DNA from: Acinetobacter terrae | GTDB taxonomy: Bacteria > Pseudomonadota > Gammaproteobacteria > Pseudomonadales > Moraxellaceae | Assembly: GCF_013004375.1 (NCBI RefSeq) | Contig: NZ_JABERI010000009.1 | Span: 62,001-126,000 of the forward strand | DNA: 64,000 nt | Reading direction: 5' to 3' | Shown here: positions 1 through 8,352 of the stretch, piece after piece | Numbering within the stretch: position 1 is the stretch's first letter | Layout of the letters: each line of letters opens with the position of its first letter | The notes under the pieces: model-generated | The model's database searches: none | What the model saw: only the letters and a program-made list of their open reading frames with translations | Told to the model about the DNA's origin: nothing | Translations under genes and position numbers: made by a program

Positions 1-848
1 TCTGCATCTGAACGAGTATCTGCCGCAATTAAAATATGCTTCACCAATGGTTTAGCATCTTTCTTTTGCGCCTCTACAAATGTTGCATAAGCTTGCTGCA
101 ATTCTGCCTCTGTCACTTGCGTATTCGCTGGTGCAACATTCGCAGGTGTCAACACAACATAATCCACATCCACACTTGCAACCTGCTTAAAGGCATTTTG
201 ATGCTTGTTGTAATAAGCAGCGATGTCTTGAGCCGTTACTTTTACATTTTTCTTGTAGTCATCAAGTTTAATGCTTGCAAGATGCAAGGTACGTTGTTCA
301 GTTTGCAAGTTTGCAATCTGCTCAATATCCAGTTTGCTGACCAAAGCATAATCCATAAATGTTGAAGTCAACATTTTTAAGGCATGGTCTTGACGCAAAT
401 TCGTAATTAAAGCTTGACTGGTCATACCCACTGAACGCAAATAGTTTGCATACAAGCTTTCAGAAAATTTACCATTTTCTTGAAAACTTGGTTGTTGTGC
501 AACCATCTGCTCAATCTGTGCATCACTTAATGAAATACCCAGATTTTCTGCTTGCTGCAATAACAAGGTACGCGCAACCAAGGTATCCATCGCTTTATTT
601 TGAATAAAAGATTGATTCAATAAAGTTTCATCACCATTGGCATACGCCAAGTATTGTTCTTTAAATGATTTTGTCAGTGTTTCTAGTTCTTTTTTAGAAA
701 TTTCTTGGCCATTGACTAATTTTGCTGTGTCTTCTGACTTCCCGCCACTAAAATATCCTTCAATACCTACAAGCGCTAAAGGGGTCAAAAACAAAATGAG
801 CAGTGCTTTGCCCAACCAACCCTTAATAACTTTACGAAAAGATTCCAT
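1..848 (-). CDS. ppiD: PpiD-like periplasmic folding chaperone / peptidyl-prolyl isomerase, 5' part only
   Basis: The reading frame stays open from an ATG at 848 down to the window edge, giving about 282 residues of the N-terminal part. It starts with a basic stretch (MESFRKVIKGWLGK) and one hydrophobic segment at about residues 14-30, the inner-membrane anchor of PpiD. A SurA-like N-terminal region follows (VNGQEISKKELETL, then a long helical chaperone domain), and the parvulin domain appears to begin at the edge (KPLVKHILIAAD). PpiD is a membrane-anchored periplasmic chaperone for outer-membrane and secreted proteins. The hupB-ppiD order is the usual one in gammaproteobacteria. The rest of the gene lies outside the window. 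Confidence 0.88.
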   Translation of the reverse strand, partial: MESFRKVIKGWLGKALLILFLTPLALVGIEGYFSGGKSEDTAKLVNGQEISKKELETLTKSFKEQYLAYANGDETLLNQSFIQNKAMDTLVARTLLLQQAENLGISLSDAQIEQMVAQQPSFQENGKFSESLYANYLRSVGMTSQALITNLRQDHALKMLTSTFMDYALVSKLDIEQIANLQTEQRTLHLASIKLDDYKKNVKVTAQDIAAYYNKHQNAFKQVASVDVDYVVLTPANVAPANTQVTEAELQQAYATFVEAQKKDAKPLVKHILIAADTRSDA

Positions 849-935
849 AAGTATTCCAATATTTTATTTGTGAGGGATTTTACCCGAAAACCCACAATGA
901 ATGAATGAGTTCAAACCCAAAATAGGCATATTAAT

Positions 936-960
936 AAAAAAACGCGCCTAAGCGGCGCGT
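936..960 (-). terminator. Rho-independent terminator of hupB
   Basis: Read on the minus strand, a 7-bp GC-rich stem (ACGCGCC / GGCGCGT) with a 5-nt loop is followed by a run of T. It lies just after the hupB stop and separates hupB from ppiD. Confidence 0.8.
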
Positions 961-979
961 TTATTGGCTTTAAAAAAGA

Positions 980-1252
980 TTAAGCAACAGAATCTTTTAA
1001 ACCTTTACCAGCTTTAAAGCTAGGAACCTTGCTTGCTTTAATTTCTAAAGCTGCACCAGTCTGTGGATTACGACCAGTACGTGCTGCACGTTCTTTTACG
1101 TTGAATGTACCAAAACCAACAAGTGTTACAGTATCACCAGATTTAAGTGCTTCAGTAATTGAAGCAATTGTCGCATCTAAGGCTTTACCTGCATCAGTCT
1201 TAGACAATCCCCCTTTCTCTGCAATTGCATCGATTAATTCTGATTTATTCAT
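980..1252 (-). CDS. hupB: DNA-binding protein HU-beta
   Basis: This 90-residue protein has the full HU/IHF length. It starts [15 protein letters not shown] and carries the HU signature [21 protein letters not shown] in the DNA-grasping arm, split here only for description: GFGTFNV, then the [10 protein letters not shown] arm tip with the intercalating proline. HU is a dimeric nucleoid protein that bends DNA. It has its own terminator, so it is probably monocistronic, with ppiD downstream. Confidence 0.97.
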   Translation of the reverse strand: MNKSELIDAIAEKGGLSKTDAGKALDATIASITEALKSGDTVTLVGFGTFNVKERAARTGRNPQTGAALEIKASKVPSFKAGKGLKDSVA

Positions 1253-1410
1253 GAAGATTACGTCCTCTTAATATCGTTTATTTAAGGTCTAAGGATTCCA
1301 TAACACCTTTATAGCAATGGTTCAGGGCAAAACGCAATACTCTGGATATCGATTTCTGCAAAATAAATGCGAAAAAAATTGTTGAAAAATGCAGAAAAAG
1401 CAAAATTGTT

Positions 1411-1878
1411 TCATTTTTTTACAATTTGCTCTTTTAAAGACTTATTTTCTTCAAGCAAAAAATCGACCTTGCTATGTAGTTGTAATATGAGACTTTCTAA
1501 ATGCTGAATATCTTTTACCGTGACCAAACCAATTCGGTTTAAAGAATGGTTCACACTATGGTCAATCAGCTTCTCAACTTTATCTTTGGTATCTGTCACT
1601 GACTCTTTGGCTTTCTCTGACACCTTTTCTACGGTTTGGTCAGCGATTTCCGTGGTTTTAGATTCCAGTTCTTCTCCCACTTTAACTAAAGAATCAAATA
1701 ACTTATTTCCCTCTTCTTCTGCACGTGAAAAAGCACCTAAACCGGCAAGCCAGATTTGTTGGGTATATTTACGGAAATCTAGCCCGGATTTTCGCCCGTC
1801 ACGCGATTTGTTCTTTTTTTTATCAGTATTTTCCGCTGCTTTCTGTTCATCGTCCTGATCTTCTATCTGCTTATCCAT
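1411..1878 (-). CDS. Phasin-like polyhydroxyalkanoate granule-associated protein
   Basis: This is a 155-residue, highly charged and largely helical protein. After a Lys/Asp-rich N-terminus (residues 1-32) comes YTQQIWLAGLGAFSRAEEEG, the hallmark of the PhaI/PhaF-type granule-associated family. A long amphipathic region rich in Val, Lys and Glu follows, then a C-terminal coiled coil (LILQLHSKVDFLLEENKSL). The family binds PHA granules or acts as a general stress/chromosome-associated phasin. No PHA synthase gene is visible nearby, so the biological role here is uncertain. Confidence 0.75.
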   Translation of the reverse strand: MDKQIEDQDDEQKAAENTDKKKNKSRDGRKSGLDFRKYTQQIWLAGLGAFSRAEEEGNKLFDSLVKVGEELESKTTEIADQTVEKVSEKAKESVTDTKDKVEKLIDHSVNHSLNRIGLVTVKDIQHLESLILQLHSKVDFLLEENKSLKEQIVKK

Positions 1879-2070
1879 TAATGCTTTCTCCTGATTGTTT
1901 TATGTACTACCAAACATATTTATCCATAAAATACACTGATAATAGCAAATTAAATACTTGATAGATTTGCTAAACTGTTCTACAAAGCAAGATTATTATG
2001 TATTTGGTTTAAAGTCCTGAAGCATATTTTACGAGCTAGGATGCTCTATTTCAGGTAAGGATTAAGTTTT

Positions 2071-2718
2071 ATGAGTGAATCGCAGCAAAGTCAAAATCAA
2101 CCGCATTTGTTGCTCACAATGACTATGATTGTTCTTGAAACAATTTTTACACTCATTTTAAAGCATGATCGCGTCATTGGTTTACAGGCTAAAAAATTTA
2201 TAGATCAAAAAGTTGCGATTAAAATTAATAGCTATTTGCCTTATTTTGATTTTTACGTTCAATTTACTGAACATGGTGTTTTATTTGACACCAAAGCACC
2301 AGAGCAAGCGGTTGATCTGGATATCCGCACCACTCTTATGGATTTAATTAAAGTCTTTGTGTTTGCCAATCGTCGCAGTATCAAAAAAATGCGTATCGAT
2401 GGCGACCTGACACTAAAAGATGAATTTCGCGATTTAGCTTTACTTTTTAGCTTTCCAAAAGTTTTATCAGACTGGAAACAATGGTTAACCCAACCAGATG
2501 ATGAACAGGATATTATCGCCTCTAAAAAACGCATTGTCCCGCTTTTGGAAAAAATTGACTTGCAACGCTCAAAAATAAATAGCCTGGAAGTTGAAGTGAA
2601 GCAATACCAAAATCGTATTCGTCGCATTCAACAAAAGCAGAAAAGAATGAATATCGTGTTTATTGTAACCACCGTGCTTTTGATTGCGTTATTAGTGTAT
2701 AATTTATGGCTTGGATAA
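2071..2718 (+). CDS. SCP2-domain protein, UbiJ-like, with C-terminal coiled coil and membrane anchor
   Basis: This 215-residue protein starts MSESQQSQNQP. Residues about 25-140 resemble the SCP2 lipid-binding domain of the ubiquinone accessory factor UbiJ, including the closing motif MRIDGDLTLKDEFRDLALL, comparable to the conserved GD/LADL segment of UbiJ. Residues about 155-190 form a coiled coil, and the last 20 residues are a hydrophobic anchor (IVFIVTTVLLIALLVYNLWL). Known UbiJ proteins scaffold a soluble Ubi complex and lack this tail anchor, and ubiE/ubiB are not adjacent. The assignment therefore rests on domain resemblance only. Confidence 0.55.
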   Translation: MSESQQSQNQPHLLLTMTMIVLETIFTLILKHDRVIGLQAKKFIDQKVAIKINSYLPYFDFYVQFTEHGVLFDTKAPEQAVDLDIRTTLMDLIKVFVFANRRSIKKMRIDGDLTLKDEFRDLALLFSFPKVLSDWKQWLTQPDDEQDIIASKKRIVPLLEKIDLQRSKINSLEVEVKQYQNRIRRIQQKQKRMNIVFIVTTVLLIALLVYNLWLG

Positions 2719-2764
2719 ATATACGATTTTTCTTATAAAACAAAACAATTTAAAGCCTCATAAA

Positions 2765-2797
2765 AAACTTGACTATTTTAGTCAGGATTCTTAAAAT
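2765..2797 (+). promoter_or_regulatory. isc operon promoter with overlapping IscR type-1 site
   Basis: A sigma-70-like promoter is visible: -35 TTGACT (2769-2774), 17-bp spacer, -10 TAAAAT (2792-2797). The dyad TTGACTATTTTAGTCAGGA (2769-2787) matches the published enterobacterial IscR type-1 motif (core YYGACTRwwwYAGTCRR) at every core position and covers the -35 and spacer. Binding of [2Fe-2S]-IscR here would repress the operon, as in E. coli. The match is seen in the sequence; autoregulation is inferred. Confidence 0.75.
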
Positions 2798-2830
2798 CGA
2801 CCCATCTAGTCTTAACATGTGTATCGAATC

Positions 2831-3304
2831 ATGCGTCTTACTACTCGCGGTCGCTACGCAGTGACTGCTCTACTTGATTTAGCTTTGCAGCCAACTGAAA
2901 AAACGATCACGCTTGCTGAAATTGCAGCTCGTCAAACTATTTCTGTTGCTTATCTTGAGCAGTTATTTGCGAAATTAAAGCGTCACGGCTTAGTTTCTAG
3001 TGTACGTGGTGCCAACGGTGGCTATCATCTTGCTCGTCGCGCTGAAGAAATCACTGTGCTAGAAATTATTGAAGCTGTAAACGAAACAGTTGACGCAACT
3101 CGTTGTGACCATAAAGGCAACTGCCAAAATGGTGCAATGTGCTTGACTCATGATTTATGGCAAGAACTCTCCCACCACATTGCCGATTATTTAGCAAAAA
3201 TTACGCTTGCTGATCTGGTAGCACGTGACAACGTACAAACCGTTGCAATTCGCCAAAATTCACCAAGTTTTGATTCAGCCCTTTTATCGGTTACAGGTAT
3301 TTGA
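2831..3304 (+). CDS. iscR: Fe-S cluster assembly transcriptional regulator IscR
   Basis: The protein is 157 residues and starts [19 protein letters not shown], the standard IscR N-terminus, so the ATG at 2831 is preferred over an in-frame GTG at 2819. It has an Rrf2-type winged helix ([13 protein letters not shown]) and three cluster-ligand cysteines in the spacing C-x5-C-x5-C ([21 protein letters not shown]). IscR senses [2Fe-2S] status and represses the isc operon when loaded. It is the first gene of iscRSUA-hscBA-fdx, and iscS follows after 1 nt. Confidence 0.95.
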   Translation: MRLTTRGRYAVTALLDLALQPTEKTITLAEIAARQTISVAYLEQLFAKLKRHGLVSSVRGANGGYHLARRAEEITVLEIIEAVNETVDATRCDHKGNCQNGAMCLTHDLWQELSHHIADYLAKITLADLVARDNVQTVAIRQNSPSFDSALLSVTGI

Positions 3305-3305
3305 C

Positions 3306-4523
3306 ATGAAACGTCCGATTTATCTTGATTATGCAGCAACCACTCCGGTAGATCCTCAAGTTGCAGAACGTATGATGGAGTGCTTAACATTCGATGGTAC
3401 TTTCGGTAATGCTGCATCTCGTTCTCATGCTTACGGGTGGCAGGCGGAAGAAAAAGTAGAATATGCACGTGAACAAGTTGCCAATTTAATTAAAGCAGAT
3501 CCACGTGAAATCGTGTGGACCTCTGGCGCGACTGAATCAGATAACCTTGCACTAAAAGGTATTGCACAATTCTATGCCTCTAAAGGCAAACACATCATTA
3601 CAAGTAAAATTGAACATAAAGCAATTTTAGATTCTTGCCGTGAACTCGAAGAAGAAGGTTTTGAAATTACCTACCTTGAGCCAGAGCCAAAAACAGGTTT
3701 AGTTACTCCTGAAATGGTTAAAGCTGCGATTCGTCCAGATACCATTCTTGTTTCACTGATGATGGTGAACAACGAAATTGGTACCGTGACTGATGTTGCT
3801 GCCATTGGTGAAATCACACGCGCAAATAAAACCTATTTCCACGTTGATGCTGCTCAGGCCGCAGGTAAAGTTGAAATTGATCTTTCAACCATGAAAATTG
3901 ATTTAATGAGTTTCTCTGCTCATAAAATTTATGGTCCTAAAGGCATTGGTGCACTGTTCGTACGTCGTAGCCCACGTGTTCGTCTTAAAGCTCAAATGCA
4001 TGGTGGCGGTCATGAACGTGGTATGCGCTCTGGTACACTTGCAACTCACCAAATCGTGGGTATGGGTGAAGCATTTGAACTTGCAGGCAAAAACCTAGAA
4101 TCTGAACAAAAACGCATTCGTGTATTACGTGACAAACTTTGGAATGGCTTACAAGGTTTAGAACAAGTGTTCTTAAATGGTCATCCTGAATACAATGTTG
4201 CAAACTACCTCAATGTGAGCTTCAACTTTGTTGAAGGCGAATCATTGATGATGGCATTGAAAGATGCTGCTGTATCTTCTGGTTCTGCATGTACTTCTGC
4301 AACACTTGAGCCTTCTTATGTACTTCGTGCATTAGGTTTGTCTGATGAACTTGCGCACAGTTCGATTCGTTTCAGCTTCGGTAAATATACCACTGAAGAA
4401 GATATCGACCATGTACTTGAAATAACCAAAGCTGCTGTACAAAAATTACGTGATCTTTCTCCTCTTTGGGATATGTACAAAGATGGTGTTGATCTGTCTA
4501 CAGTCGAATGGGCTGAACACTAA
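3306..4523 (+). CDS. iscS: Cysteine desulfurase IscS
   Basis: Starting from the ATG at 3306, one base after the iscR stop, the protein is 405 residues, the normal IscS length. An earlier in-frame start would run back into iscR and is not credible. PLP-binding Lys lies in [12 protein letters not shown] and the persulfide-forming Cys in [17 protein letters not shown]. The C-terminus ([18 protein letters not shown]) is the conserved IscU-binding tail. It takes sulfur from cysteine and passes it to IscU and to tRNA thiolation enzymes. Confidence 0.97.
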   Translation: MKRPIYLDYAATTPVDPQVAERMMECLTFDGTFGNAASRSHAYGWQAEEKVEYAREQVANLIKADPREIVWTSGATESDNLALKGIAQFYASKGKHIITSKIEHKAILDSCRELEEEGFEITYLEPEPKTGLVTPEMVKAAIRPDTILVSLMMVNNEIGTVTDVAAIGEITRANKTYFHVDAAQAAGKVEIDLSTMKIDLMSFSAHKIYGPKGIGALFVRRSPRVRLKAQMHGGGHERGMRSGTLATHQIVGMGEAFELAGKNLESEQKRIRVLRDKLWNGLQGLEQVFLNGHPEYNVANYLNVSFNFVEGESLMMALKDAAVSSGSACTSATLEPSYVLRALGLSDELAHSSIRFSFGKYTTEEDIDHVLEITKAAVQKLRDLSPLWDMYKDGVDLSTVEWAEH

Positions 4524-4533
4524 TTTATTCTTG

Positions 4534-4560
4534 GCATCTTATAGAATTTCAGTAAGATGC
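4534..4560 (+). other. Intercistronic hairpin between iscS and iscU
   Basis: GCATCTTA and TAAGATGC form a perfect 8-bp stem with an 11-nt loop 10 nt after the iscS stop. There is no T-tract after it, so it does not look like a normal terminator. It could stabilise a 3' end or set relative expression of iscS and iscU. Confidence 0.45.
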
Positions 4561-4609
4561 CCCCATATTAAATCTTATCAAGGCTGACCCCGAGGTTTGG
4601 AGACGCATC

Positions 4610-4996
4610 ATGGCTTATAGTGAAAAAGTAATTGATCATTACGAAAACCCCCGTAATGTTGGTGTTTTAGATAAAAACGCTGAAAATGTTGGTACAGGTA
4701 TGGTCGGTGCACCCGCTTGTGGTGACGTTATGCGTCTTCAGATCCAAGTGGATGACAACGGTGTGATTGAACAAGCACGTTTCAAAACTTATGGTTGTGG
4801 ATCTGCTATTGCTTCAAGCTCACTTGTCACTGAATGGCTTAAAGGTAAAACTTTAGACCAAGCACAAGCAATCAAAAACATTGATATTGCAACTGAACTC
4901 GCGCTTCCTCCAGTAAAAGTACACTGTTCTGTACTTGCTGAAGATGCAATTAAAGCTGCTGTTGAAGACTACCGCAGCAAAAAAGCTAAAGCTTAA
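4610..4996 (+). CDS. iscU: Fe-S cluster scaffold protein IscU
   Basis: This 128-residue protein starts MAYSEKVIDHYENPRNVG. The three cluster-ligand cysteines are in GAPACGDVMRL, YGCGSAIASSS and VKVHCSVLAEDAI, with the conserved Asp after the first Cys. The HscA recognition loop is present as LPPVKVHCS, the LPPVK motif. A GGAG ribosome site lies upstream. IscU assembles [2Fe-2S] clusters with IscS sulfur and hands them on through HscA/HscB. Confidence 0.97.
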   Translation: MAYSEKVIDHYENPRNVGVLDKNAENVGTGMVGAPACGDVMRLQIQVDDNGVIEQARFKTYGCGSAIASSSLVTEWLKGKTLDQAQAIKNIDIATELALPPVKVHCSVLAEDAIKAAVEDYRSKKAKA

Positions 4997-5033
4997 TGGC
5001 TTTAAGTTTTGAATAAGGAATAATGGAGTTTTC

Positions 5034-5354
5034 ATGATTCATTTAACTGAAAATGCTGCAACTCATATCAGCAATTACTTAAAAAATCGCGGTAAGGGTG
5101 AAGGCATTCGCGTTGGCGTGAAAACTTCAGGCTGTTCTGGTTTGGCCTATGTACTCGAATTCGTTGATGAAATCGATACACATGATCAAATTTTTGAACA
5201 GTTTGGTGTTAAGGTTTTCGTTGACCCTAAAAGCAGTGTCTATTTAGAAGGTTTAGAAATGGACTATGTGAAAAATGGCTTAAACGAAGGCTTCGAATTT
5301 AACAACCCCAATAAAAAAGGTGAATGTGGTTGCGGTGAATCTTTCACTGTTTAA
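5034..5354 (+). CDS. iscA: A-type Fe-S carrier protein IscA
   Basis: The protein is 106 residues, the family length. The three conserved cysteines are in [14 protein letters not shown] and in the C-terminal [12 protein letters not shown]-type carriers take clusters from IscU to apo-targets such as 4Fe-4S enzymes. It sits 37 nt after iscU and 109 nt before hscB. The longer gap to hscB contains a perfect palindrome. Confidence 0.96.
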   Translation: MIHLTENAATHISNYLKNRGKGEGIRVGVKTSGCSGLAYVLEFVDEIDTHDQIFEQFGVKVFVDPKSSVYLEGLEMDYVKNGLNEGFEFNNPNKKGECGCGESFTV

Positions 5355-5380
5355 TCAATCCCCTTCATCCTCTTTTAAAA

Positions 5381-5411
5381 ATTAAAACAGTGTACAATAC
5401 ACTGTTTTAAT
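5381..5411 (+). other. Perfect 14-bp palindrome between iscA and hscB
   Basis: ATTAAAACAGTGTA and TACACTGTTTTAAT are exact reverse complements around the 3-nt loop CAA. The stem is followed by TACATTT rather than a T-run. It may be an attenuator, RNA processing/stability site or operator dividing the operon into iscRSUA and hscBA-fdx. Function is inference. Confidence 0.6.
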
Positions 5412-5463
5412 TACATTTATATTAGCAGTTATTTTTATAGAACTTTCGCGGATCAAATCTCCC

Positions 5464-5979
5464 ATGAATCATTTTGAGTTGTTCAATCTTCCTGCAGCAC
5501 TCGATATTGATTTAGCAGCTTTAAAAAATGAATTTTTAAAATTGCAGCAACAATATCATCCCGATAAAGCTGAAGACAAAGATCAGGCACTGATCAAGTC
5601 AAGTGAAATCAATCAGGCATTTAAAGTTTTATCTCAAGTTGATAGTCGTGCGGGATATTTGCTTTCGCTAAAAAAACAAGATCACCTTCTAGATCAATCC
5701 ATCAGCGATTTTGAATTTTTACAATCTGCGCTAGAAATTCGTGAACAGCTGGATGAAGCTCACGCTGCCGAAGACCTGATTTCACTTAAACAAGAAGTCC
5801 AGCAATGGATTGACAGCTTGGTTCGTGAATTCAAAATTGACTATACTGAAGAAGACTGGGCTGAAGCGCGCGATACAGTGCGTAAGTTACGCTTCTTCCA
5901 AAAAGTCATGGCCGATATCGACAAAGCTGAAGATCGCTTTTTAGATGATGATTCTTTCGATCTTGACGATGATTTTTAA
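5464..5979 (+). CDS. hscB: Co-chaperone HscB (J-protein)
   Basis: This 171-residue protein starts MNHFELFNLP, as HscB does. A J-domain occupies residues 1-75 with the HPD motif in QQYHPDKAED, and a C-terminal three-helix IscU-binding domain follows. The tail is very acidic (DDDSFDLDDDF), an extension beyond the usual end. HscB delivers IscU to HscA and stimulates its ATPase. hscA follows 38 nt downstream. Confidence 0.95.
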   Translation: MNHFELFNLPAALDIDLAALKNEFLKLQQQYHPDKAEDKDQALIKSSEINQAFKVLSQVDSRAGYLLSLKKQDHLLDQSISDFEFLQSALEIREQLDEAHAAEDLISLKQEVQQWIDSLVREFKIDYTEEDWAEARDTVRKLRFFQKVMADIDKAEDRFLDDDSFDLDDDF

Positions 5980-6017
5980 TTTATTTTTACTTTTAGACGT
6001 TCAAAGGATGTAACACA

Positions 6018-7880
6018 ATGGCTCTCTTGCAAATTGCAGAACCTGGTCAATCAAGTGCGCCCCACGAACACCGTATTGCTATTGGTATCGATTTAGGTAC
6101 AACACACTCTTTAGTGGCTACGGTTTTATCAGGCAAAGCCAAAGTTCTTAACGATGAACAAGGTCGCGTGTTACTCCCTTCGATTGTGCATTATGCAGAT
6201 CAGGCAACTCAATATGGTGATGAAGCAAAAGCCTTCATGACCAGCGATCCTAAAAACACCATTGTTTCTGTTAAGCGCTTTATGGGTCGTTCAAAAGCGG
6301 ATATTAAATTCCAACACCCGTATACATTGGCGGGTGAAGATCACCAAATGCCAGCTTTTGAAACCAGTCAAGGTCGTAAAACCCCTGTTGAAATTTCTGC
6401 TGAAATTTTAAAACAATTGAAAGAACGTGCTGAAGCAAGTTTAAAAAATCCAATTAATGGCGCGGTAATCACTGTGCCAGCCTATTTCGATGAAGCCCAA
6501 CGTCAAGCAACCCGTGATGCAGCACAATTGGCCGGTTTAAATGTTCTGCGCTTGCTGAATGAACCGACTGCTGCTGCTGTTGCCTATGGTCTAGATCAAG
6601 AAAGCAATTTAGCTTCTGACCGTAACTATGTAATTTATGATTTAGGCGGTGGTACTTTTGACGTTTCTATCTTGCGTTTTACCCAAGGTGTATTCGAAGT
6701 TTTAGCGACTGGTGGTCATACTGCACTCGGTGGTGACGATTTAGACCGCTTAATTGTGAAATGGGCGAAGAAACAGCTTAATATTGAAACATTGGATGAT
6801 GCTGAACATGCACATCTGATGGTTGCTGCACGTAATGCCAAGGAAGCATTAACAGAGTTAGAATCTGTTGAACTTCAAGCATTAGATCAAGTTTTAACTT
6901 TAGATCGTGCAACCTTTGAAGACATCATTAAAATTGCTTTAGATAAAACCATTAGCGTATGTAAACGTGTGATGCGTGATGCCAAACTTGAACTTGATGA
7001 TATTCAGAATGTCGTTCTTGTCGGTGGATCAACCCGTTCATATGCAGTACAAAAAGCAGTTCGCGATGTATTCAATCAAGAACCTTTATGCACAATTAAC
7101 CCAGATGAAGTCGTTGCGATTGGTGCAGCTATTACTGCAGATCAGTTGATTGGTAACAATACAGATGGCTCATTGCTGCTGGATGTTACCCCACTCTCTT
7201 TAGGTTTAGAGACCATGGGTGGCTTGGTTGAGCGTCTTATTTCACGTAATACTGCTATTCCTGTAGCACGTCGTCAAGAGTTTACCACTTATCAAGATGG
7301 TCAAACTGCGATGCTGATTCACGTGGTACAAGGTGAACGTGATCTGGTTGAACACTGCCGTAGTTTAGGTCGTTTTGTTTTACATGGCATTCCACCTATG
7401 ACTGCTGGCCAGGCACGTATTGAAGTGACCTTCCAGGTCGATGCAGATGGCTTACTGACCGTTTCAGCAAAAGAAACCACCTCAGGCGTGCATGCTCAAA
7501 TTGATATTAAACCTTCTTATGGTTTATCCGATTCTGATACTGAACGCTTATTGATTGAAGGTTTTAAATTTGCTGAAGAAGATAAAAATCTTCGTCATTT
7601 GCAAGAAACCAAAGTTGAAGCACAACGTGAACTTGAAGCGCTAGAACAGGCACTTAAAGTGGATGCTCAGCTATTAACTGCCGAACAGTTAGAGTCTTTA
7701 AATCAAGCCAAAGCTCAACTTGAAGCTCAACTTAAAACGACTGATATCAAAGCTATTGAACAGGCTGTAGAACAGCTTAAAATACACAGTGATGCTTTTG
7801 CTGCTGCGCGTATGAATCAACATATTGATGCTGCCCTAAAAGGCACTAAACTTGATGACTGGTCAAACTCACCCGAATAA
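6018..7880 (+). CDS. hscA: Fe-S protein maturation chaperone HscA (Hsp70 family)
   Basis: The protein is 620 residues. The Hsp70 nucleotide-binding domain shows [13 protein letters not shown] near residue 23, the phosphate-2 loop [13 protein letters not shown] and the adenosine motif VVLVGGSTR. The substrate-binding domain follows after about residue 390 ([16 protein letters not shown]). It acts on the LPPVK loop of IscU to release the cluster. It is placed between hscB and fdx with short gaps, so it is co-transcribed. Confidence 0.97.
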   Translation: MALLQIAEPGQSSAPHEHRIAIGIDLGTTHSLVATVLSGKAKVLNDEQGRVLLPSIVHYADQATQYGDEAKAFMTSDPKNTIVSVKRFMGRSKADIKFQHPYTLAGEDHQMPAFETSQGRKTPVEISAEILKQLKERAEASLKNPINGAVITVPAYFDEAQRQATRDAAQLAGLNVLRLLNEPTAAAVAYGLDQESNLASDRNYVIYDLGGGTFDVSILRFTQGVFEVLATGGHTALGGDDLDRLIVKWAKKQLNIETLDDAEHAHLMVAARNAKEALTELESVELQALDQVLTLDRATFEDIIKIALDKTISVCKRVMRDAKLELDDIQNVVLVGGSTRSYAVQKAVRDVFNQEPLCTINPDEVVAIGAAITADQLIGNNTDGSLLLDVTPLSLGLETMGGLVERLISRNTAIPVARRQEFTTYQDGQTAMLIHVVQGERDLVEHCRSLGRFVLHGIPPMTAGQARIEVTFQVDADGLLTVSAKETTSGVHAQIDIKPSYGLSDSDTERLLIEGFKFAEEDKNLRHLQETKVEAQRELEALEQALKVDAQLLTAEQLESLNQAKAQLEAQLKTTDIKAIEQAVEQLKIHSDAFAAARMNQHIDAALKGTKLDDWSNSPE

Positions 7881-7893
7881 ATAGGTAAAAATT

Positions 7894-8232
7894 ATGCCAC
7901 GTATTAAAGTTCTTCCACATGCGCAAATTTGCCCGAACGGTGCTGAGTTTGAAGTTGAACAGAATGCAAATCTTTGTGAAAGCTTATTGAAAAATGGTAT
8001 CAAGATCGAGCATGCATGTGACATGTCTTGTGCATGTACCACTTGTCATGTTGTGGTTCGTAAAGGTTTTGACAGTCTTGAAGAAATGAATGATGTTGAA
8101 GCCGATTTACTTGATCGTGCTTGGGGTCTTGAACCTGACTCACGTCTTTCATGCCAGGTTAAAATTGTGGATGAAGACTTAGAAGTTGAAATTCCGAAAT
8201 ACACCATTAACCATGCTTCTGAAAATCATTAA
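7894..8232 (+). CDS. fdx: [2Fe-2S] ferredoxin of the ISC system
   Basis: This 112-residue adrenodoxin-type ferredoxin has cluster cysteines in HACDMSCACTTCHVVV (C-x5-C-x2-C) and a distal Cys in SRLSCQVKI. It supplies electrons for IscS/IscU cluster assembly. It is the last isc gene, 13 nt after hscA, and is followed by a strong terminator. No iscX is seen. Confidence 0.96.
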   Translation: MPRIKVLPHAQICPNGAEFEVEQNANLCESLLKNGIKIEHACDMSCACTTCHVVVRKGFDSLEEMNDVEADLLDRAWGLEPDSRLSCQVKIVDEDLEVEIPKYTINHASENH

Positions 8233-8250
8233 TTGATTCAGGATTAAAAA

Positions 8251-8276
8251 AACCACGCTTAGCGTGGTTTTTTTAT
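8251..8276 (+). terminator. Terminator of the isc operon
   Basis: AACCACGCT and AGCGTGGTT are exact complements, followed by a run of seven T. It closes the isc operon after fdx. Confidence 0.85.
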
Positions 8277-8298
8277 ATTTCATTCAATCGCAACGATG

Positions 8299-8352
8299 CT
8301 TAGTGATACTGTTCATCTTAATGATACTATTCATCTTAATGATATTGTTCAT
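8299..8352. repeat. Three tandem 18-bp imperfect repeats at the cyclase 3' end
   Basis: Three consecutive 18-bp units start at 8299, 8317 and 8335 with the pattern CTTAATGATACTATTCAT and only a few differences each. The third unit encodes the C-terminus (DEQYH and stop) of the adenylate cyclase on the minus strand. The other two lie downstream of the stop. Confidence 0.8.

Noticed and set aside
36..873. Plus-strand frames across the left 900 bases
   Set aside because: They are shadows of the minus-strand ppiD frame, which encodes a recognisable anchored chaperone.
3225..3305. 27-residue N-terminal extension of IscS
   Set aside because: It overlaps the iscR coding region, and the standard IscS start [16 protein letters not shown] is at 3306.
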